Assembly: GCA_945893045.1 (NCBI GenBank)
Contig: CAMDEA010000042.1
Coordinates: forward strand, 1-49,772
Direction: 5' to 3'
Source of the DNA: Planctomyces sp. SH-PL62
GTDB taxonomy: Bacteria > Planctomycetota > Planctomycetia > Planctomycetales > Planctomycetaceae
DNA: 49,772 bases
The position numbers were made by a program, and so were the translations under genes. Under the pieces are notes generated by a model. It had not been told where the DNA came from and searched no databases. It saw only the letters and a program-made list of their open reading frames with translations. Shown here piece by piece: positions 18,601 through 27,238 of this stretch (its first letter is position 1; each line of letters opens with the position of its first letter).

Positions 18601-18697
18601 CCGCCGCATCCTGCAATTTGTCTTCGGTCAACGCGGTCCCCAGCAGCACGGACCAGCACAGCAGGAAGCACCCGCAACGAACACTTCGACTCTGCAT
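15629..18697 (-). CDS. PVC-type membrane-bound dehydrogenase / cytochrome c-like CxxCH protein
   Basis: 1,022 residues from ATG 18697, preceded by GAAGGGTG; longer frames run into the upstream membrane gene. A signal peptide (FLLCWSVLLGTA) is followed by a beta-propeller domain (about 60-420) of the PVC membrane-bound dehydrogenase type with DTNGDGRYD and DTDGDGKAD calcium-like loops. HEAT-like helical repeats come next (about 430-870), then a cytochrome c domain with heme site CAACH (902-906) and a Met-rich tail. Homologues are periplasmic redox proteins abundant in planctomycetes. A palindromic element (17991-18072) is read through in frame as residues about 209-236. The start lies five bases after the upstream gene's stop, indicating an operon. 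Confidence 0.88.
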   Translation of the reverse strand: MQSRSVRCGCFLLCWSVLLGTALTEDKLQDAADKDYSAELPRIAPKSPEDSVKAMKLKAGFHAEVVAAEPLIRSPMALDFDEFGRAFVVELPEYNQYGSAKPHGKGAIKLLEDTNGDGRYDKATVYVDDLNYPTAVACWDGGILVGVAPDILFCKDTDGDGKADVRKKLFTGFGMDKAGEGMLNSIRWRIDNRFHIPTGLDGGEVVATGEPAGVSSRTTSDAAAASSPGADARRLATNQAINVRGQHLLLDPRAMTITATSGGGQHGMSLDDWSQRAFVCGNSEPVHLVMYDGQYLARNPYLQAPAAAINIAPEGKFTKLMRISDVEPWRVLRTRLRKKGIIPGSDEGGTPSGFFTGATGITVYRGDAWPAEYRGQLFVGEVANNLVYRARLEPNGVGLTAHRADTDAEFLASTDNWFRPVQFANAPDGTLYVIDMYRELIEGAAFLAPQILKHMDASAGADKGRIYRIARDGFRFKPAPRLGDLPTAELVKLFEHPNGWHRDTASRLIYQRLDRAAVEPLRQMTLTSKSTLARVMAMYSLHALSALEPSSVMAALKSDDPKGREHALRLAERFTDQAEVRESVLPLANDPDLRVRYQAAFTLGAFNGDAATQSLKTLAARDGADSWMQLAILSSVGNRRGAFLAALLSDHEARKTAHVRTLLSSITSQIGSANAKDDLALFVRQLDSLSADEKTLAEELVKSLVSKQPAVRELLAGATGGKATAILNAMIRDAQVVARDEKKAPADRAAAVRTLATANLAELKTLFAELLQSRQPQPVQAAVLETLARFDSPDVPPLVITAWPSQTPQLRATSVETLLTRPKWIVAFLDAVEKQTIARSDLDPARVTLLQKHNDAEIRTRATKLFAGATLARRQEVVDAYQKSLELKGDVDRGRTHFRKTCAACHKLEGFGESIGAELNAIRDRGTAAVLLNILDPNREVKPQFLNYVVLLDSGRTLTGMIAAETANSLTLRKPDNTSETILRVNIDELKSTGLSFMPEGLEKQLDLAAMADVLAYLNSIK
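17991..18072. repeat. Palindromic element inside the cytochrome reading frame
   Basis: Arms 17991-18017 and 18046-18072 match at about 24 of 27 positions (GCGAGCCGGCGGGCGT...) with a 28-nt loop. The element lies wholly within the cytochrome CDS and is translated, on the minus strand, as a Ser/Ala/Arg-rich segment (GEPAGVSSRTT... GADARRLA) in a propeller loop just before INVRGQHLLLDPR. No stop codon or frameshift results. Confidence 0.85.
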
Positions 18698-18702
18698 GAA
18701 GT

Positions 18703-19800
18703 TCACCCTTCGCGATCCAAGTGATAAACCGTTCGGCGAGGCGGCAGCCGTTTGTTGGAGACCGGAACCAGCGCGTATTGCACACCAGTGGCCGGGCAGA
18801 TGTGCTTCAAGAACGAGTATTGCACGTTGAGCAACAACAGCAGGTAGAGAATAAACCCCTTCTGCCAGAACCCATAGGCTCCAAAGAAAGCCCCAGTCAG
18901 AATCACCGCCGTCAGCAGGACGTGCGGCCAGAGCCAGTTCGGTTTTTCCAATCTCAGCCACATCGTGAAGTAGAGACCGACGAGACTCAGCAGCCCCAAC
19001 GCGCAGAATATGTGGAAGCCGCCGTTCGACGGCGTCAGAGCCACGGCCAACAACAACACGAACCCCAAGCTCAAGGTTCCGACTCCCACATACGCTCGCA
19101 GGCTCAAGAGTTTTCGGATCTGAATCGCTCCGACCCCAACCAGCAGCAGAAACAGAATCGCTCCGACATATCGCTGGTTGCCGTCTCGAAACATGCTCAG
19201 CGGTAGATCGAGAGTCCGGGGATCACGATGGGCATGGCACAACAGCAAGACAAACAGCACAGACCAGGTTCGGAGACCGCCCCAACTCGCGATCTCCGAC
19301 AAATCGAACCACTGCCACCAAGGGATCATCGTCACGCGCGAGTACTGCACGTTGATCAGCAACACCGCGTAAAGAATGAACGCTTTCTGCCAGAAACCGT
19401 ACTCGCCGAACCAGGCACCGAGCACGACGATCACCAGCACGGCGAGATGTAGAAAAAGCCAACTCGGCTTCTCGATGCTCAACCACACCGTGTAATAGCC
19501 ACCCACGAGTCCCAGCAACCCGAAGGCACAGACATCGTGCAGCCGATCGACCGAGGGCGTGATCGCCACCACCAACAGCAGCGCGAAAGCAAAGCTCAAG
19601 ACCGAGACGCCGACGTAGCTCCGAGCAATGAGCAATTGTCGCACTAAAAGTCCGCCGATCAGACCCAGCAACAAAAACAGAACCTCACCGTAGTATCGCT
19701 CGTGGCCGTCACGAAACATGCTGAGCGGCTGGTCGAGCAAAACACCATCCCGATGCACGGAGAGCAACATCAGCGCAAAAGCCGCCGTCAGGATTCGCAT
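18703..19800 (-). CDS. Internally duplicated polytopic membrane protein
   Basis: 365 residues made of two clearly homologous halves, about 15-154 and 189-329. Each starts with PLSMFRDG (25-32, 200-207), contains four to five hydrophobic helices, and ends with YGFWQK (134-139, 309-314) and NVQYS (150-154, 325-329). A W-rich linker joins them, and a short basic tail follows. ATG 19800. It is the first gene of a two-gene unit with the cytochrome (five-base gap), so it may anchor or assist it, though this is inference. No named family is recognised. Confidence 0.72.
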   Translation of the reverse strand: MRILTAAFALMLLSVHRDGVLLDQPLSMFRDGHERYYGEVLFLLLGLIGGLLVRQLLIARSYVGVSVLSFAFALLLVVAITPSVDRLHDVCAFGLLGLVGGYYTVWLSIEKPSWLFLHLAVLVIVVLGAWFGEYGFWQKAFILYAVLLINVQYSRVTMIPWWQWFDLSEIASWGGLRTWSVLFVLLLCHAHRDPRTLDLPLSMFRDGNQRYVGAILFLLLVGVGAIQIRKLLSLRAYVGVGTLSLGFVLLLAVALTPSNGGFHIFCALGLLSLVGLYFTMWLRLEKPNWLWPHVLLTAVILTGAFFGAYGFWQKGFILYLLLLLNVQYSFLKHICPATGVQYALVPVSNKRLPPRRTVYHLDREG

Positions 19801-19970
19801 GGGGTCACTCGATCTTCAAGCCGGGATCAACCGCCAATCGGACGACGCATGTTGCCAGAATCGGTCGATCGACAACAGCGAAACGCTCGCTCTCGACGAC
19901 GCATCGAGTTAGTTTGCGGTCACGCATTTGCGGTTTTCCTCTGTGCCCCGACGAACGATCGACCATTCCC

Positions 19971-21365
19971 ATGCCCGACTGGCTCAACAACATCTGTTGG
20001 CTGACCGACAGCTACAAGGTCTCGCACTTCAAGCAGTACCCACCGGGGACTCGGCGAGTTTATTCGTACTTCGAGTCACGCTCCGGCAGCACGTACCCGG
20101 AGGTCTGCTTCTTTGGTCTGCGTTACTTCCTCGACCGCTACCTGGCCGGCGAGGTTGTCACATCAGCCAAGATCGACGCGGCGGAGACGCTGTTTCGCCA
20201 GCACTTTGGCGGCGATGTCTTCAATCGAGCGGGTTGGCAACACATCCTCGTCAAGCACGGCGGCCGTTTGCCGATCGTCATCAAAGCAGTACCGGAAGGA
20301 ACGATCGTTCCCGAAAGCAACGTGCTGATGACCGTCGAGAACACCGACGACGAAGCGTATTGGTTGACGAACTGGCTGGAGACGCTGCTCGTGCAAGTCT
20401 GGTATCCGAGCACGGTGGCAACACAAAGCCGAGCGATGAAACAAGTGTTGCTGCGGTTCCTGCGCGAGACCGGCGATCCAAGTTTGATCGGTTTCAAGCT
20501 GCACGACTTCGGATTTCGCGGTGTGACGTGTCCGGAGCAAGCGGCGCTCGGCGGAGCGGCGCATCTCGTCAACTTTCAGGGGACGGATACGATCCCCGGC
20601 TTGCTGCTCGCGAGACAGTTTTACGGCTGTGAGATGGCCGGTTTCAGCATCCCGGCCGCCGAGCACAGCACGATCACCAGTTGGGGCGAGGAACACGAAC
20701 TCGACGCAATGCGAAACATGCTGACGCAGTATCCGACCGGACTCGTGGCGTGCGTCAGCGACAGCTTCGACATCTTCCGCGCGTGCAGTGACTACTGGGG
20801 CGGTACGTTGAAGGACGCTGTGCTGGCTCGCGATGGCGTGCTCGTGGTGCGGCCCGATTCCGGCGATCCGCCCGACATCGTGGTCGAAGTCCTGCGGCGA
20901 CTGGGTGAGTCTTTTGGGACAACGACGAATTCGTTCGGCTTTCGGGTGCTGCCTCCGAAGGTGCGAGTCATTCAGGGAGACGGCATCGACTTCGCGATGC
21001 TCGGCAAGATTTTGATGGCCATGAAAGACGCTGGTTGGTCGGCGGACAACATCGCGTTCGGTTCGGGCGGCGGGCTGCTTCAAAAACTCAATCGCGACAC
21101 ACAGCGGTTTGCGTTCAAGTGTTCGTCGGTGGTCGTCGGCGATCAGGAGCGAGATGTCTTCAAACGCCCCGTGACCGATGGCGGCAAGAAATCCAAGGCC
21201 GGTCGATTGAAGTTGATCCGCAACGCAGCCGGACAATTCCAAACGGTTCGCGAAAGTGAAGAGCGTGATCGGCCGAACGAGTTGCAGGCAGTCTTTGAGA
21301 ACGGTCGCGTCGTCGCCAGTGATTCGTTCGTCGACATTCGCGAACGTGCCGCCGTTGGTTTGTAG
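19971..21365 (+). CDS. nampt: Nicotinamide phosphoribosyltransferase
   Basis: 464 residues from ATG 19971; the upstream TTG-initiated extension is not conserved-looking. The sequence matches NAMPT: LTDSYKVSHFKQYPPGT at the N-terminus, HDFGFRG (178-184), HLVNFQGTDT and PAAEHSTI, with Arg183, Asp206 and His232 at the positions of the catalytic/binding Arg, Asp and His of the animal enzyme, then RPDSGDPP for phosphoribose. It makes NMN from nicotinamide and PRPP for NAD salvage in the cytosol. Length is close to the usual 465-490. No NMN adenylyltransferase gene lies nearby. Confidence 0.93.
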   Translation: MPDWLNNICWLTDSYKVSHFKQYPPGTRRVYSYFESRSGSTYPEVCFFGLRYFLDRYLAGEVVTSAKIDAAETLFRQHFGGDVFNRAGWQHILVKHGGRLPIVIKAVPEGTIVPESNVLMTVENTDDEAYWLTNWLETLLVQVWYPSTVATQSRAMKQVLLRFLRETGDPSLIGFKLHDFGFRGVTCPEQAALGGAAHLVNFQGTDTIPGLLLARQFYGCEMAGFSIPAAEHSTITSWGEEHELDAMRNMLTQYPTGLVACVSDSFDIFRACSDYWGGTLKDAVLARDGVLVVRPDSGDPPDIVVEVLRRLGESFGTTTNSFGFRVLPPKVRVIQGDGIDFAMLGKILMAMKDAGWSADNIAFGSGGGLLQKLNRDTQRFAFKCSSVVVGDQERDVFKRPVTDGGKKSKAGRLKLIRNAAGQFQTVRESEERDRPNELQAVFENGRVVASDSFVDIRERAAVGL

Positions 21366-21383
21366 AAGCGGGATGGATTCACG

Positions 21384-21872
21384 ATGCCAGAAGAACTCGT
21401 GATGGTTGTGACGTTCTTGGCAGCGGGCTTCGCCGGGTGGACTGCGGTCAATCTGTATTGGGCTCTTATTGTGTCGTTCTGCTATTGGGAAGACCTGCGA
21501 AAGTTGCCGTCGCACAATGAAATGCCACCGAAGAGCCTTCGGCTGCTTGATACAAACACTCTGCATCCGCCTGGAGGGAGTGGCAGTGGACCGGCTCTCT
21601 GGATTCTCGAACAAGGGATTGTGTTGGATTGGCGAAAGTCATGGTTTGTCTGGGTGGCCGGAAAGTTGCTTGGCACGCTTCGAATCGCGAGGGGCTGTTG
21701 CCAAGTAGATCGCAGCGTTGCGGATCGTGTCACCATTTGGGTTGCGACCAAGAACAATCCACACCGCGTTGGATTTGTCGTGTTGCGATTTGACGAATAT
21801 TGTCCGCACCTCGCACGGCTCGACACCTGGGCCGATGAGCAAGAAATGCCCCCTTCGATTCCCCAAAGTTGA
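21384..21872 (+). CDS. Hypothetical protein with N-terminal membrane segment
   Basis: 162 residues from ATG 21384, 18 bases after the NAMPT stop. Residues 5-33 are hydrophobic ([23 protein letters not shown]) and likely span the membrane once. The rest is a mixed alpha/beta soluble region ([23 protein letters not shown]) without a recognised motif. Its end lies five bases before the TrmL start, so the three genes may be one transcript. Confidence 0.55.
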   Translation: MPEELVMVVTFLAAGFAGWTAVNLYWALIVSFCYWEDLRKLPSHNEMPPKSLRLLDTNTLHPPGGSGSGPALWILEQGIVLDWRKSWFVWVAGKLLGTLRIARGCCQVDRSVADRVTIWVATKNNPHRVGFVVLRFDEYCPHLARLDTWADEQEMPPSIPQS

Positions 21873-21877
21873 CTCGC

Positions 21878-22351
21878 ATGACCGCGACTGAACCTCTCCT
21901 GCACGTCGTGCTCTATCAGCCTGATATTCCGCAGAACACGGGGAACATCGGACGAACGTGCGTGGCCGTCGGTGCCAAGCTGTGGCTGATTCGTCCGCTG
22001 GGTTTTCGGCTGGATGAAAAGCATCTGCGGCGAGCGGGCATGGATTACTGGCAGCATCTCGATTGGGAAGCGGTCGATTCGTGGGACGAAGTTCGCGAGC
22101 GATTGCCTGATCGGCGAGTCTGGTGTCTGACAAAGTTCGCGACTCGGATGGTGTGGGACGCGGACTTTCAACGCGGCGACATTTTGCTGTTCGGCAGCGA
22201 GACACGAGGATTGCCGGAGGCGATCCGCAACGAACATCTCGCCAACAATCTCAAGCTGCCGATGAACGAAGTGGTCCGCAGCTTGAACCTCGCGAGCACC
22301 GCGAACACGGTCGTCTATGAAGCGGTCCGGCAGTTCGGCGGTCTTGCGTAG
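21878..22351 (+). CDS. trmL: tRNA (cytidine/uridine-2'-O-)-methyltransferase TrmL
   Basis: 157 residues from ATG 21878. It has the SPOUT family order: [17 protein letters not shown] at the N-terminus, GSETRGLP, then [17 protein letters not shown] forming the trefoil-knot SAM site. TrmL methylates the 2'-OH of the wobble base 34 in leucine tRNAs. Length fits the minimal SPOUT form (about 155). It sits just after the hypothetical gene at 21384. Confidence 0.92.
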   Translation: MTATEPLLHVVLYQPDIPQNTGNIGRTCVAVGAKLWLIRPLGFRLDEKHLRRAGMDYWQHLDWEAVDSWDEVRERLPDRRVWCLTKFATRMVWDADFQRGDILLFGSETRGLPEAIRNEHLANNLKLPMNEVVRSLNLASTANTVVYEAVRQFGGLA

Positions 22352-22744
22352 CCGTCATCGCTCCGCGTGACGCCGTTATTCACACGCTCTTCGTCATCGC
22401 TTCATTGTGCGTGGATAGGCTCCCGTCATCGAAGCTCGGCATGCGAAGAAACGAGCGATGCGGTGGGCGAGTCGCGCCTCTTCACGAAGTCTTCACCGTT
22501 GGTTCATCAGTGCCTCAAGCGTGACTCGTACCGTCCCGTCCGAAATCTCCAGCCGGCTCTCGACAGTTGCGCCGGCGAATGTGGGCCGCTCGCGATGATC
22601 GAGCGAGCGGCGCAGGTCAGAAGTCAGCAGCGAAGGAATCGCGAAGTGATGAAGGGAATCGTTGAGGTTCAGGGGGTTGAGCGGATTGTTTGACCGAACC
22701 CGGTCGTCCGCTCGGCCGAGTTGTTTTTCTTCAAGGAGAGTCCC
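22352..22744. other. Intergenic stretch without a supported gene
   Basis: 393 bases between TrmL and the DUF1559 gene. A frame on the plus strand (22367-22693) and a start-less one on the minus strand (about 22505-22745) are open, but neither has a convincing start plus protein-like composition. A small hairpin with 9-bp arms lies at 22585-22611 (GCCGCTCGC / GCGAGCGGC) and is not followed by a T run. The promoter of the DUF1559 gene should be here, but no clear -35/-10 pair is visible. Confidence 0.5.
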
Positions 22745-24004
22745 ATGAAGGTCTCGAAGCGAATGTCGTTAGTGGCGGCTCGGCGTGCTGGTTTCACGCT
22801 GATCGAACTGCTGGTGGTGATCTCGATCATCGCCATTTTGATCGCGTTGCTGCTGCCGGCCGTGCAGGCGGCTCGCGAAGCGGCGCGCACCACGCAGTGC
22901 CGCAACAATCTGAAGCAAATTGGAATCGGTCTGTTCGTGTTCGCGGACAAAGATCCGAACAAGCGCATCTGCTCCGGAGCCGTGGATTGGAAGCGCGATG
23001 GCTGCCCGGATACCTACGGCGTTGCCGCCGATCTGATGTCCGTGAATGCCGGGTCGTTGAGCAAATTGATGTGTCCCTCGAACGAAGTGCGGGGCACGGA
23101 GAAGCTGAATGACCTGATGGGGCTGACGAATAGCTCAAACTTCTCGGTGATGCCTGCCGACCGCCTGGGCAAGGGGTCGCTGTGCTATGCCGCCACGACC
23201 GGCAACGACTTGACGACGGGCTTGGTCAACCTGACAGCCGGTTCGACCAACCGTGCGGCTCGACTGGCCTTGGCGATTGAGAAGGATGGCATCAACTCGA
23301 ACTATGCCGCGAGTTGGTTTCTGGTACGCGGTGGTGTGAAAGTTCGCAACAGCGCATCGGGCAACAATGTGGAAATCGACGACACGAACGGTTTGAAGGA
23401 TTTCTTGAATACGCGTGGCCCCTTGTCGGTCCGGCAAATTGACAGCGGGAATGTTCCGTCGTCGAACATCCCGTTGATGGGTGATACGACCCAAGGCGAC
23501 GTGAACGAAGCGGTGCTTTCCACGACGATCAGCGGCGAGTTGATCGCCGGGCATCGGTTGGGCGAATCGTTTAACGACGGCCCCGCGTACTGGAAGACCA
23601 GCACCAGCCGACTCGCCTTGTTGAAGAACAATTACCCGCTGGTGACAGACGTGGTCCCGGCGGCGTATCCGAAAATTGGCGACACGGTCACGATGGCGAC
23701 CATCGCGAACTGGGCCAGCGCGAGTGCGGCGACCCCGAATCTCTATCTGCAAGACATGCGTGACTGGAAGGCCACGCACGGCAAGAACTGCAACCTGCTG
23801 ATGGCGGACGGCAGCGTGAAGGCCATCACCGATCTCAACGGCGACAAGCTGTTCAATCCCGGCTTCCCCGTTGATACCACCGTGGGTTCGACGATTCTGG
23901 CGGACGAAGTCGGCTACACCGACGGAGTCTGCGAGGTCAACGCCTTCGAGGTCTTCACCGGCGTGTTTCTGGACGTCGGCTTCAAAGGCAAGTTTGAGGA
24001 GTAA
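22745..24004 (+). CDS. DUF1559 prepilin-like protein
   Basis: 419 residues from ATG 22745 with AAGGAGAG immediately upstream. It has a type IV prepilin leader and helix: cleavage expected after Gly16 in RRAGFTLIE, with Glu21 at position +5, then a long hydrophobic stretch to about 38 and the QAAREAAR helix. The DUF1559 domain follows, with its C-terminal LMADGSVK signature. These proteins are massively expanded in planctomycetes and are thought to be surface or pseudopilin components. It is followed by a strong terminator, so it is probably transcribed alone. A GspF-like gene occurs at 38611. Confidence 0.93.
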   Translation: MKVSKRMSLVAARRAGFTLIELLVVISIIAILIALLLPAVQAAREAARTTQCRNNLKQIGIGLFVFADKDPNKRICSGAVDWKRDGCPDTYGVAADLMSVNAGSLSKLMCPSNEVRGTEKLNDLMGLTNSSNFSVMPADRLGKGSLCYAATTGNDLTTGLVNLTAGSTNRAARLALAIEKDGINSNYAASWFLVRGGVKVRNSASGNNVEIDDTNGLKDFLNTRGPLSVRQIDSGNVPSSNIPLMGDTTQGDVNEAVLSTTISGELIAGHRLGESFNDGPAYWKTSTSRLALLKNNYPLVTDVVPAAYPKIGDTVTMATIANWASASAATPNLYLQDMRDWKATHGKNCNLLMADGSVKAITDLNGDKLFNPGFPVDTTVGSTILADEVGYTDGVCEVNAFEVFTGVFLDVGFKGKFEE

Positions 24005-24037
24005 TCGAATTGCCAACAGAGTGGTTCCCCTGTGTTG

Positions 24038-24095
24038 AGCCGAGGGTGGAACGGCTGACGCGATCAGCGTCAGCCGACCGCCCTCGGCTGTTTTT
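24038..24095 (+). terminator. Rho-independent terminator of the DUF1559 gene
   Basis: An almost perfect stem of about 23 bp (24038-24061 with 24067-24089, AGCCGAGGGTGG... / ...CCGCCCTCGGCT) is followed by GTTTTTC. It starts 33 bases after the stop codon. Confidence 0.88.
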
Positions 24096-24123
24096 CAAAA
24101 ATCTGGTTTTCTGAGGACCGCGT

Positions 24124-27100
24124 ATGTCATCCACGACCGCAGTCTGTCCTCGGTGTCATGCGGAAGTGCAGCCCTTGATGGCTCGCTGTCGTGACTGCGG
24201 GCAAACACTGACTCGGCCGACGGCCGCGATGCCGACGACCACCGCCACCGCACGAATGCCTGATCCTGTGCGTGTCGCGCCCCCGTCACCACAGATCGAA
24301 TCCGACACGGCCACGGCTGTCGTGGATCGCGGCACACCCAGTCCTGCCAACAGCGAAAAGATTCGCATCACCTGCGTCTGTGGCGCGACGATTCGAGTCA
24401 GCGTGGGACTGCGCGGAAAGCGAATCAAGTGTCCGAAATGCTCGACCTCATTGCCGGTGCCAATCACGGTTGAGTCCGGGAAAGAGCGTCCGCAACAATC
24501 CGTGCCGCCGATCGAACGCCCGTCAGCCGTCCGACCGCCGATTCGTGCTGAAGTCTCTGACGCGGTCCCCGCGAGTTCACAAACCGGTGAGTGGGAACTC
24601 ACCGACGAGATCGAATCGGCCGCGAAAAAGCCCGTGCCACAAGACAGCGCGGCATCCGCCAGTGGCAAACTCTCGTCGGCTCGGCTGCGAAAACTTCGCA
24701 AGCAATTGGAAGAAGCCAATGTGCTCAGCGACTCGGACACGATCGCGCGGCGACAGTCACTCTTGGAATTGGGCCAGTCGCAGGATCGTCAAGTTCTGGA
24801 GATTCTCGTCGAACATGCCCAAGACAATTCGTCGGTCGTTCGTGACGGAGCGGTTACCGCACTGGGCGAACTGGGCGACCCGGAAGGGGTGCCGACGGTG
24901 TTGCGAGCGTTGCTCGACCGAAATGCGGACGTTGTCCGTGCGGCGTTCGCGGCCTTGAAGAAGATCGGCGACAGGCGCGTGGTTCGGCCGCTGCTGCGGT
25001 ACGGCATCGAACGACCGAATTGGAAACCGTTGGCCAACGACACACTGGTCCGGCTTGGCTCGCGCGTCGTGCCGGAGTTGTTGCTCCTGTTGCAGTCCAC
25101 CGATCCGGGGCTCACCTTGGACGCGATCGTGGTGCTGGGACGAATTGGCGACAAGCAGACGGTGCCGCAACTCATCGCGTGTCTTGATCATTTCTCGAAT
25201 CTGCTGAAAGCGCATCTGATCGAAGCGCTGGCCCTGATGGGTGATCCCCGCGCGGTGCCGCATCTGATGCGAGCACTGGATGACTCGCATGTGGCGATTC
25301 GGGCCAACGCGGCGGCCGGTTTAGCACGCATGGCGGACCCGCGCTCACTGGGGCCGCTGCTCCGAGCGCTGCAAGACGAAGACGCCGACGTGCGTGGCTA
25401 CGCCGCGACGGCGCTGGGCGAACTGGGGGAAGCGAAAGCGATCCCCGAATTGACGAGAGTGCTCACCGCGTGGGAGAGCCTGGTCACTCTCGATGCTCAT
25501 TTTCTGGAAGCGGTTGTCGAAGCGCTCGGCAAACTGGGGGATGTTTCGGCGGTGCCGGATTTGATTCCGTTGTTGCAGTCTCAGCACGACGGTGTGTTGC
25601 TCAAGACGGTGTTGGCTCTGAAAAAACTGCGTGATCCGTCGGCCGCTCAGGCGTTGGTGGCGCTGTTGCATGTCCCGAAGCCGACGGTGCGTCGCCGCGT
25701 GGTCGAAACGCTGGGCCAGACCGGCGACCGATCGCTCGTCACGACGATCGGTGGCGTGCTGCGCGATGATCCCGCTCCGGAAGTGCGCGCCGCCGCCGCA
25801 CGCGCGTTGGGGGAACTGAAATCCAAAGAGGCGGTCCCCTTTTTAGAGGAAGCCTTGCAACACGAGTTCATGATTCGCTGCCAGGCGGTGATCGCCTTGG
25901 GAGCGATTCACGAGAAGAGCATGCTGCCGGCGCTGATGGCGATGCTCAAGGACTCCGCGCCAGAGGTGCGGTATCACGCGGTCAACGCGATCGCCAAATT
26001 CAAAGATAAAAAGACGCTCAGAGCGATCGCGGTCTTGCTGGAGGATTCCGACCCGATGGTCCGCAACGGCGCGGCGAAGGTCGTCGAGGAGTTCGGCCAG
26101 GTCGGCGAAAACAAAGCGGTGCAAGAGATCATCCGCCGAGTCCGTTCGCGAGACATGCTGGCGAGGCTGATTCCACAATGGATTTTTCTGTTCGTGCCCC
26201 GCACCAGTGCCGCTCGCCGCACAATTGTTGCGGTCATCGCCGCCAGCTTGCTGGTGGGTTTCATCATCAAGTCCGGTATCGGCGGGCCGAACAAGGTTTT
26301 GGTGCGTGGCAACGTGCAGGCGCTGGCACTGAGCGCGGACGGCGGCACACTGGTTGCCGAACGAACGCTGGGAGCACTTGAGGTCTGGGACGTCAACAAA
26401 CAAAGCGTGAGCCTGCAAGTCCAGGTCAGTGGTCTGCGGTCTCCGCTGTTCCGCGCGAAGGACGGCGTGGTGCTGCTTGCGGAGGGGACGCTGGTGCCGT
26501 GGTCGCTCCGCGAGGCCCCGGTCGTCACTGCGGGCTGGAAGGAACACAAGCAGCCCATTCTGCAATCGGCCACGACTCCGGACGGTAAGTTTGCGGTCAC
26601 GATGGGCAAAGATCTGATCGCTGTGGTGTGGGATTTGGAAGCCGGCAGCAAACGGAGCGAAGTCGAACTCGATGAACGCTTCTCCGCCGCGCTGACGATC
26701 AGCCCCAATGGACAATGGCTAGCGACCGCAAATCGCAAAGGAGAGGCGGTCGTGTGGGAGATCGAATCCGGCAAGCGATTGAAAGAGTTCCCCGGACCTC
26801 AGACTCCCCGATCCATCACCTCGCTGTCGATCAGCCCCGACAACAACTGGCTCGTGGGGATTGAGGAAGGCAGCGGACTGCGTGTCTGGGATTTGAACGC
26901 ATCCGTCTACAGCGAACCCAAGGCGTTTCCGGCCAAGCCGCCGCTGCGCGCGGTCAAGCTCCAGGTTCTCAGCGATTCACAGCGTGTCTTGACCGCTGAT
27001 GTCGGCGGCGAAGTTCGCATCTGGCAACTCGACAGCGGTGAGTCGCGCGTCGTCTGCTCCGGAGACATCGAGCAGCTCGACGGCTTCGCCCTTAGCGCCG

Positions 27101-27201
27101 ACGAGAAGCGATTTGCGATCGGCGGAAACTCCAACAGCGTGGTGCTGATCTATGAACTCGATTCGGGTGACTTGCTCAAACGATTGGATGTGAAGCGGTA
27201 A
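24124..27201 (+). CDS. Zinc-ribbon / HEAT-repeat / WD40 membrane protein
   Basis: 1,025 residues. Two N-terminal zinc ribbons are visible: Cys8, Cys11, Cys22, Cys25, and Cys84, Cys86, Cys103, Cys106. A Pro/Ser-rich linker leads to roughly 14 HEAT/PBS-like repeats (about 190-690) with recurring LGELGDP, RAAAARALGELK and MVRNGAAKV. One transmembrane helix (IVAVIAASLLVGFIIK, about 700-716) separates these from a WD40 propeller (about 725-1020; ALSADGGTL, VWDLEAG, WQLDSG). The topology suggests a cytosolic scaffold joined to an outside propeller, or the reverse. It heads a cluster of signalling genes (FHA, kinase fragment, WD40 fragment). It is probably a protein-protein scaffold without catalytic activity. 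Confidence 0.82.
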   Translation: MSSTTAVCPRCHAEVQPLMARCRDCGQTLTRPTAAMPTTTATARMPDPVRVAPPSPQIESDTATAVVDRGTPSPANSEKIRITCVCGATIRVSVGLRGKRIKCPKCSTSLPVPITVESGKERPQQSVPPIERPSAVRPPIRAEVSDAVPASSQTGEWELTDEIESAAKKPVPQDSAASASGKLSSARLRKLRKQLEEANVLSDSDTIARRQSLLELGQSQDRQVLEILVEHAQDNSSVVRDGAVTALGELGDPEGVPTVLRALLDRNADVVRAAFAALKKIGDRRVVRPLLRYGIERPNWKPLANDTLVRLGSRVVPELLLLLQSTDPGLTLDAIVVLGRIGDKQTVPQLIACLDHFSNLLKAHLIEALALMGDPRAVPHLMRALDDSHVAIRANAAAGLARMADPRSLGPLLRALQDEDADVRGYAATALGELGEAKAIPELTRVLTAWESLVTLDAHFLEAVVEALGKLGDVSAVPDLIPLLQSQHDGVLLKTVLALKKLRDPSAAQALVALLHVPKPTVRRRVVETLGQTGDRSLVTTIGGVLRDDPAPEVRAAAARALGELKSKEAVPFLEEALQHEFMIRCQAVIALGAIHEKSMLPALMAMLKDSAPEVRYHAVNAIAKFKDKKTLRAIAVLLEDSDPMVRNGAAKVVEEFGQVGENKAVQEIIRRVRSRDMLARLIPQWIFLFVPRTSAARRTIVAVIAASLLVGFIIKSGIGGPNKVLVRGNVQALALSADGGTLVAERTLGALEVWDVNKQSVSLQVQVSGLRSPLFRAKDGVVLLAEGTLVPWSLREAPVVTAGWKEHKQPILQSATTPDGKFAVTMGKDLIAVVWDLEAGSKRSEVELDERFSAALTISPNGQWLATANRKGEAVVWEIESGKRLKEFPGPQTPRSITSLSISPDNNWLVGIEEGSGLRVWDLNASVYSEPKAFPAKPPLRAVKLQVLSDSQRVLTADVGGEVRIWQLDSGESRVVCSGDIEQLDGFALSADEKRFAIGGNSNSVVLIYELDSGDLLKRLDVKR

Positions 27202-27219
27202 CTCCGCGAAGAAAGTCGA

Positions 27220-27238
27220 CGAGTCACTCCGTGACTCG
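27220..27238. repeat. Palindrome family E, copy 1, at the FHA gene stop codon
   Basis: CGAGTCACTCCGTGACTCG is a 19-bp palindrome that encodes, on the minus strand, the last residues (RVTE) and TGA stop of the FHA protein. The same core occurs at 34381-34435 and 36109-36143. Confidence 0.75.

Noticed and set aside
22367..22745. Open frames on both strands before the DUF1559 gene
   Set aside because: The plus-strand frame lacks a ribosome site. The minus-strand one reads somewhat protein-like (ending TVRVTLEALMNQR) but has no start codon and overlaps the DUF1559 ribosome site. At most a decayed fragment.
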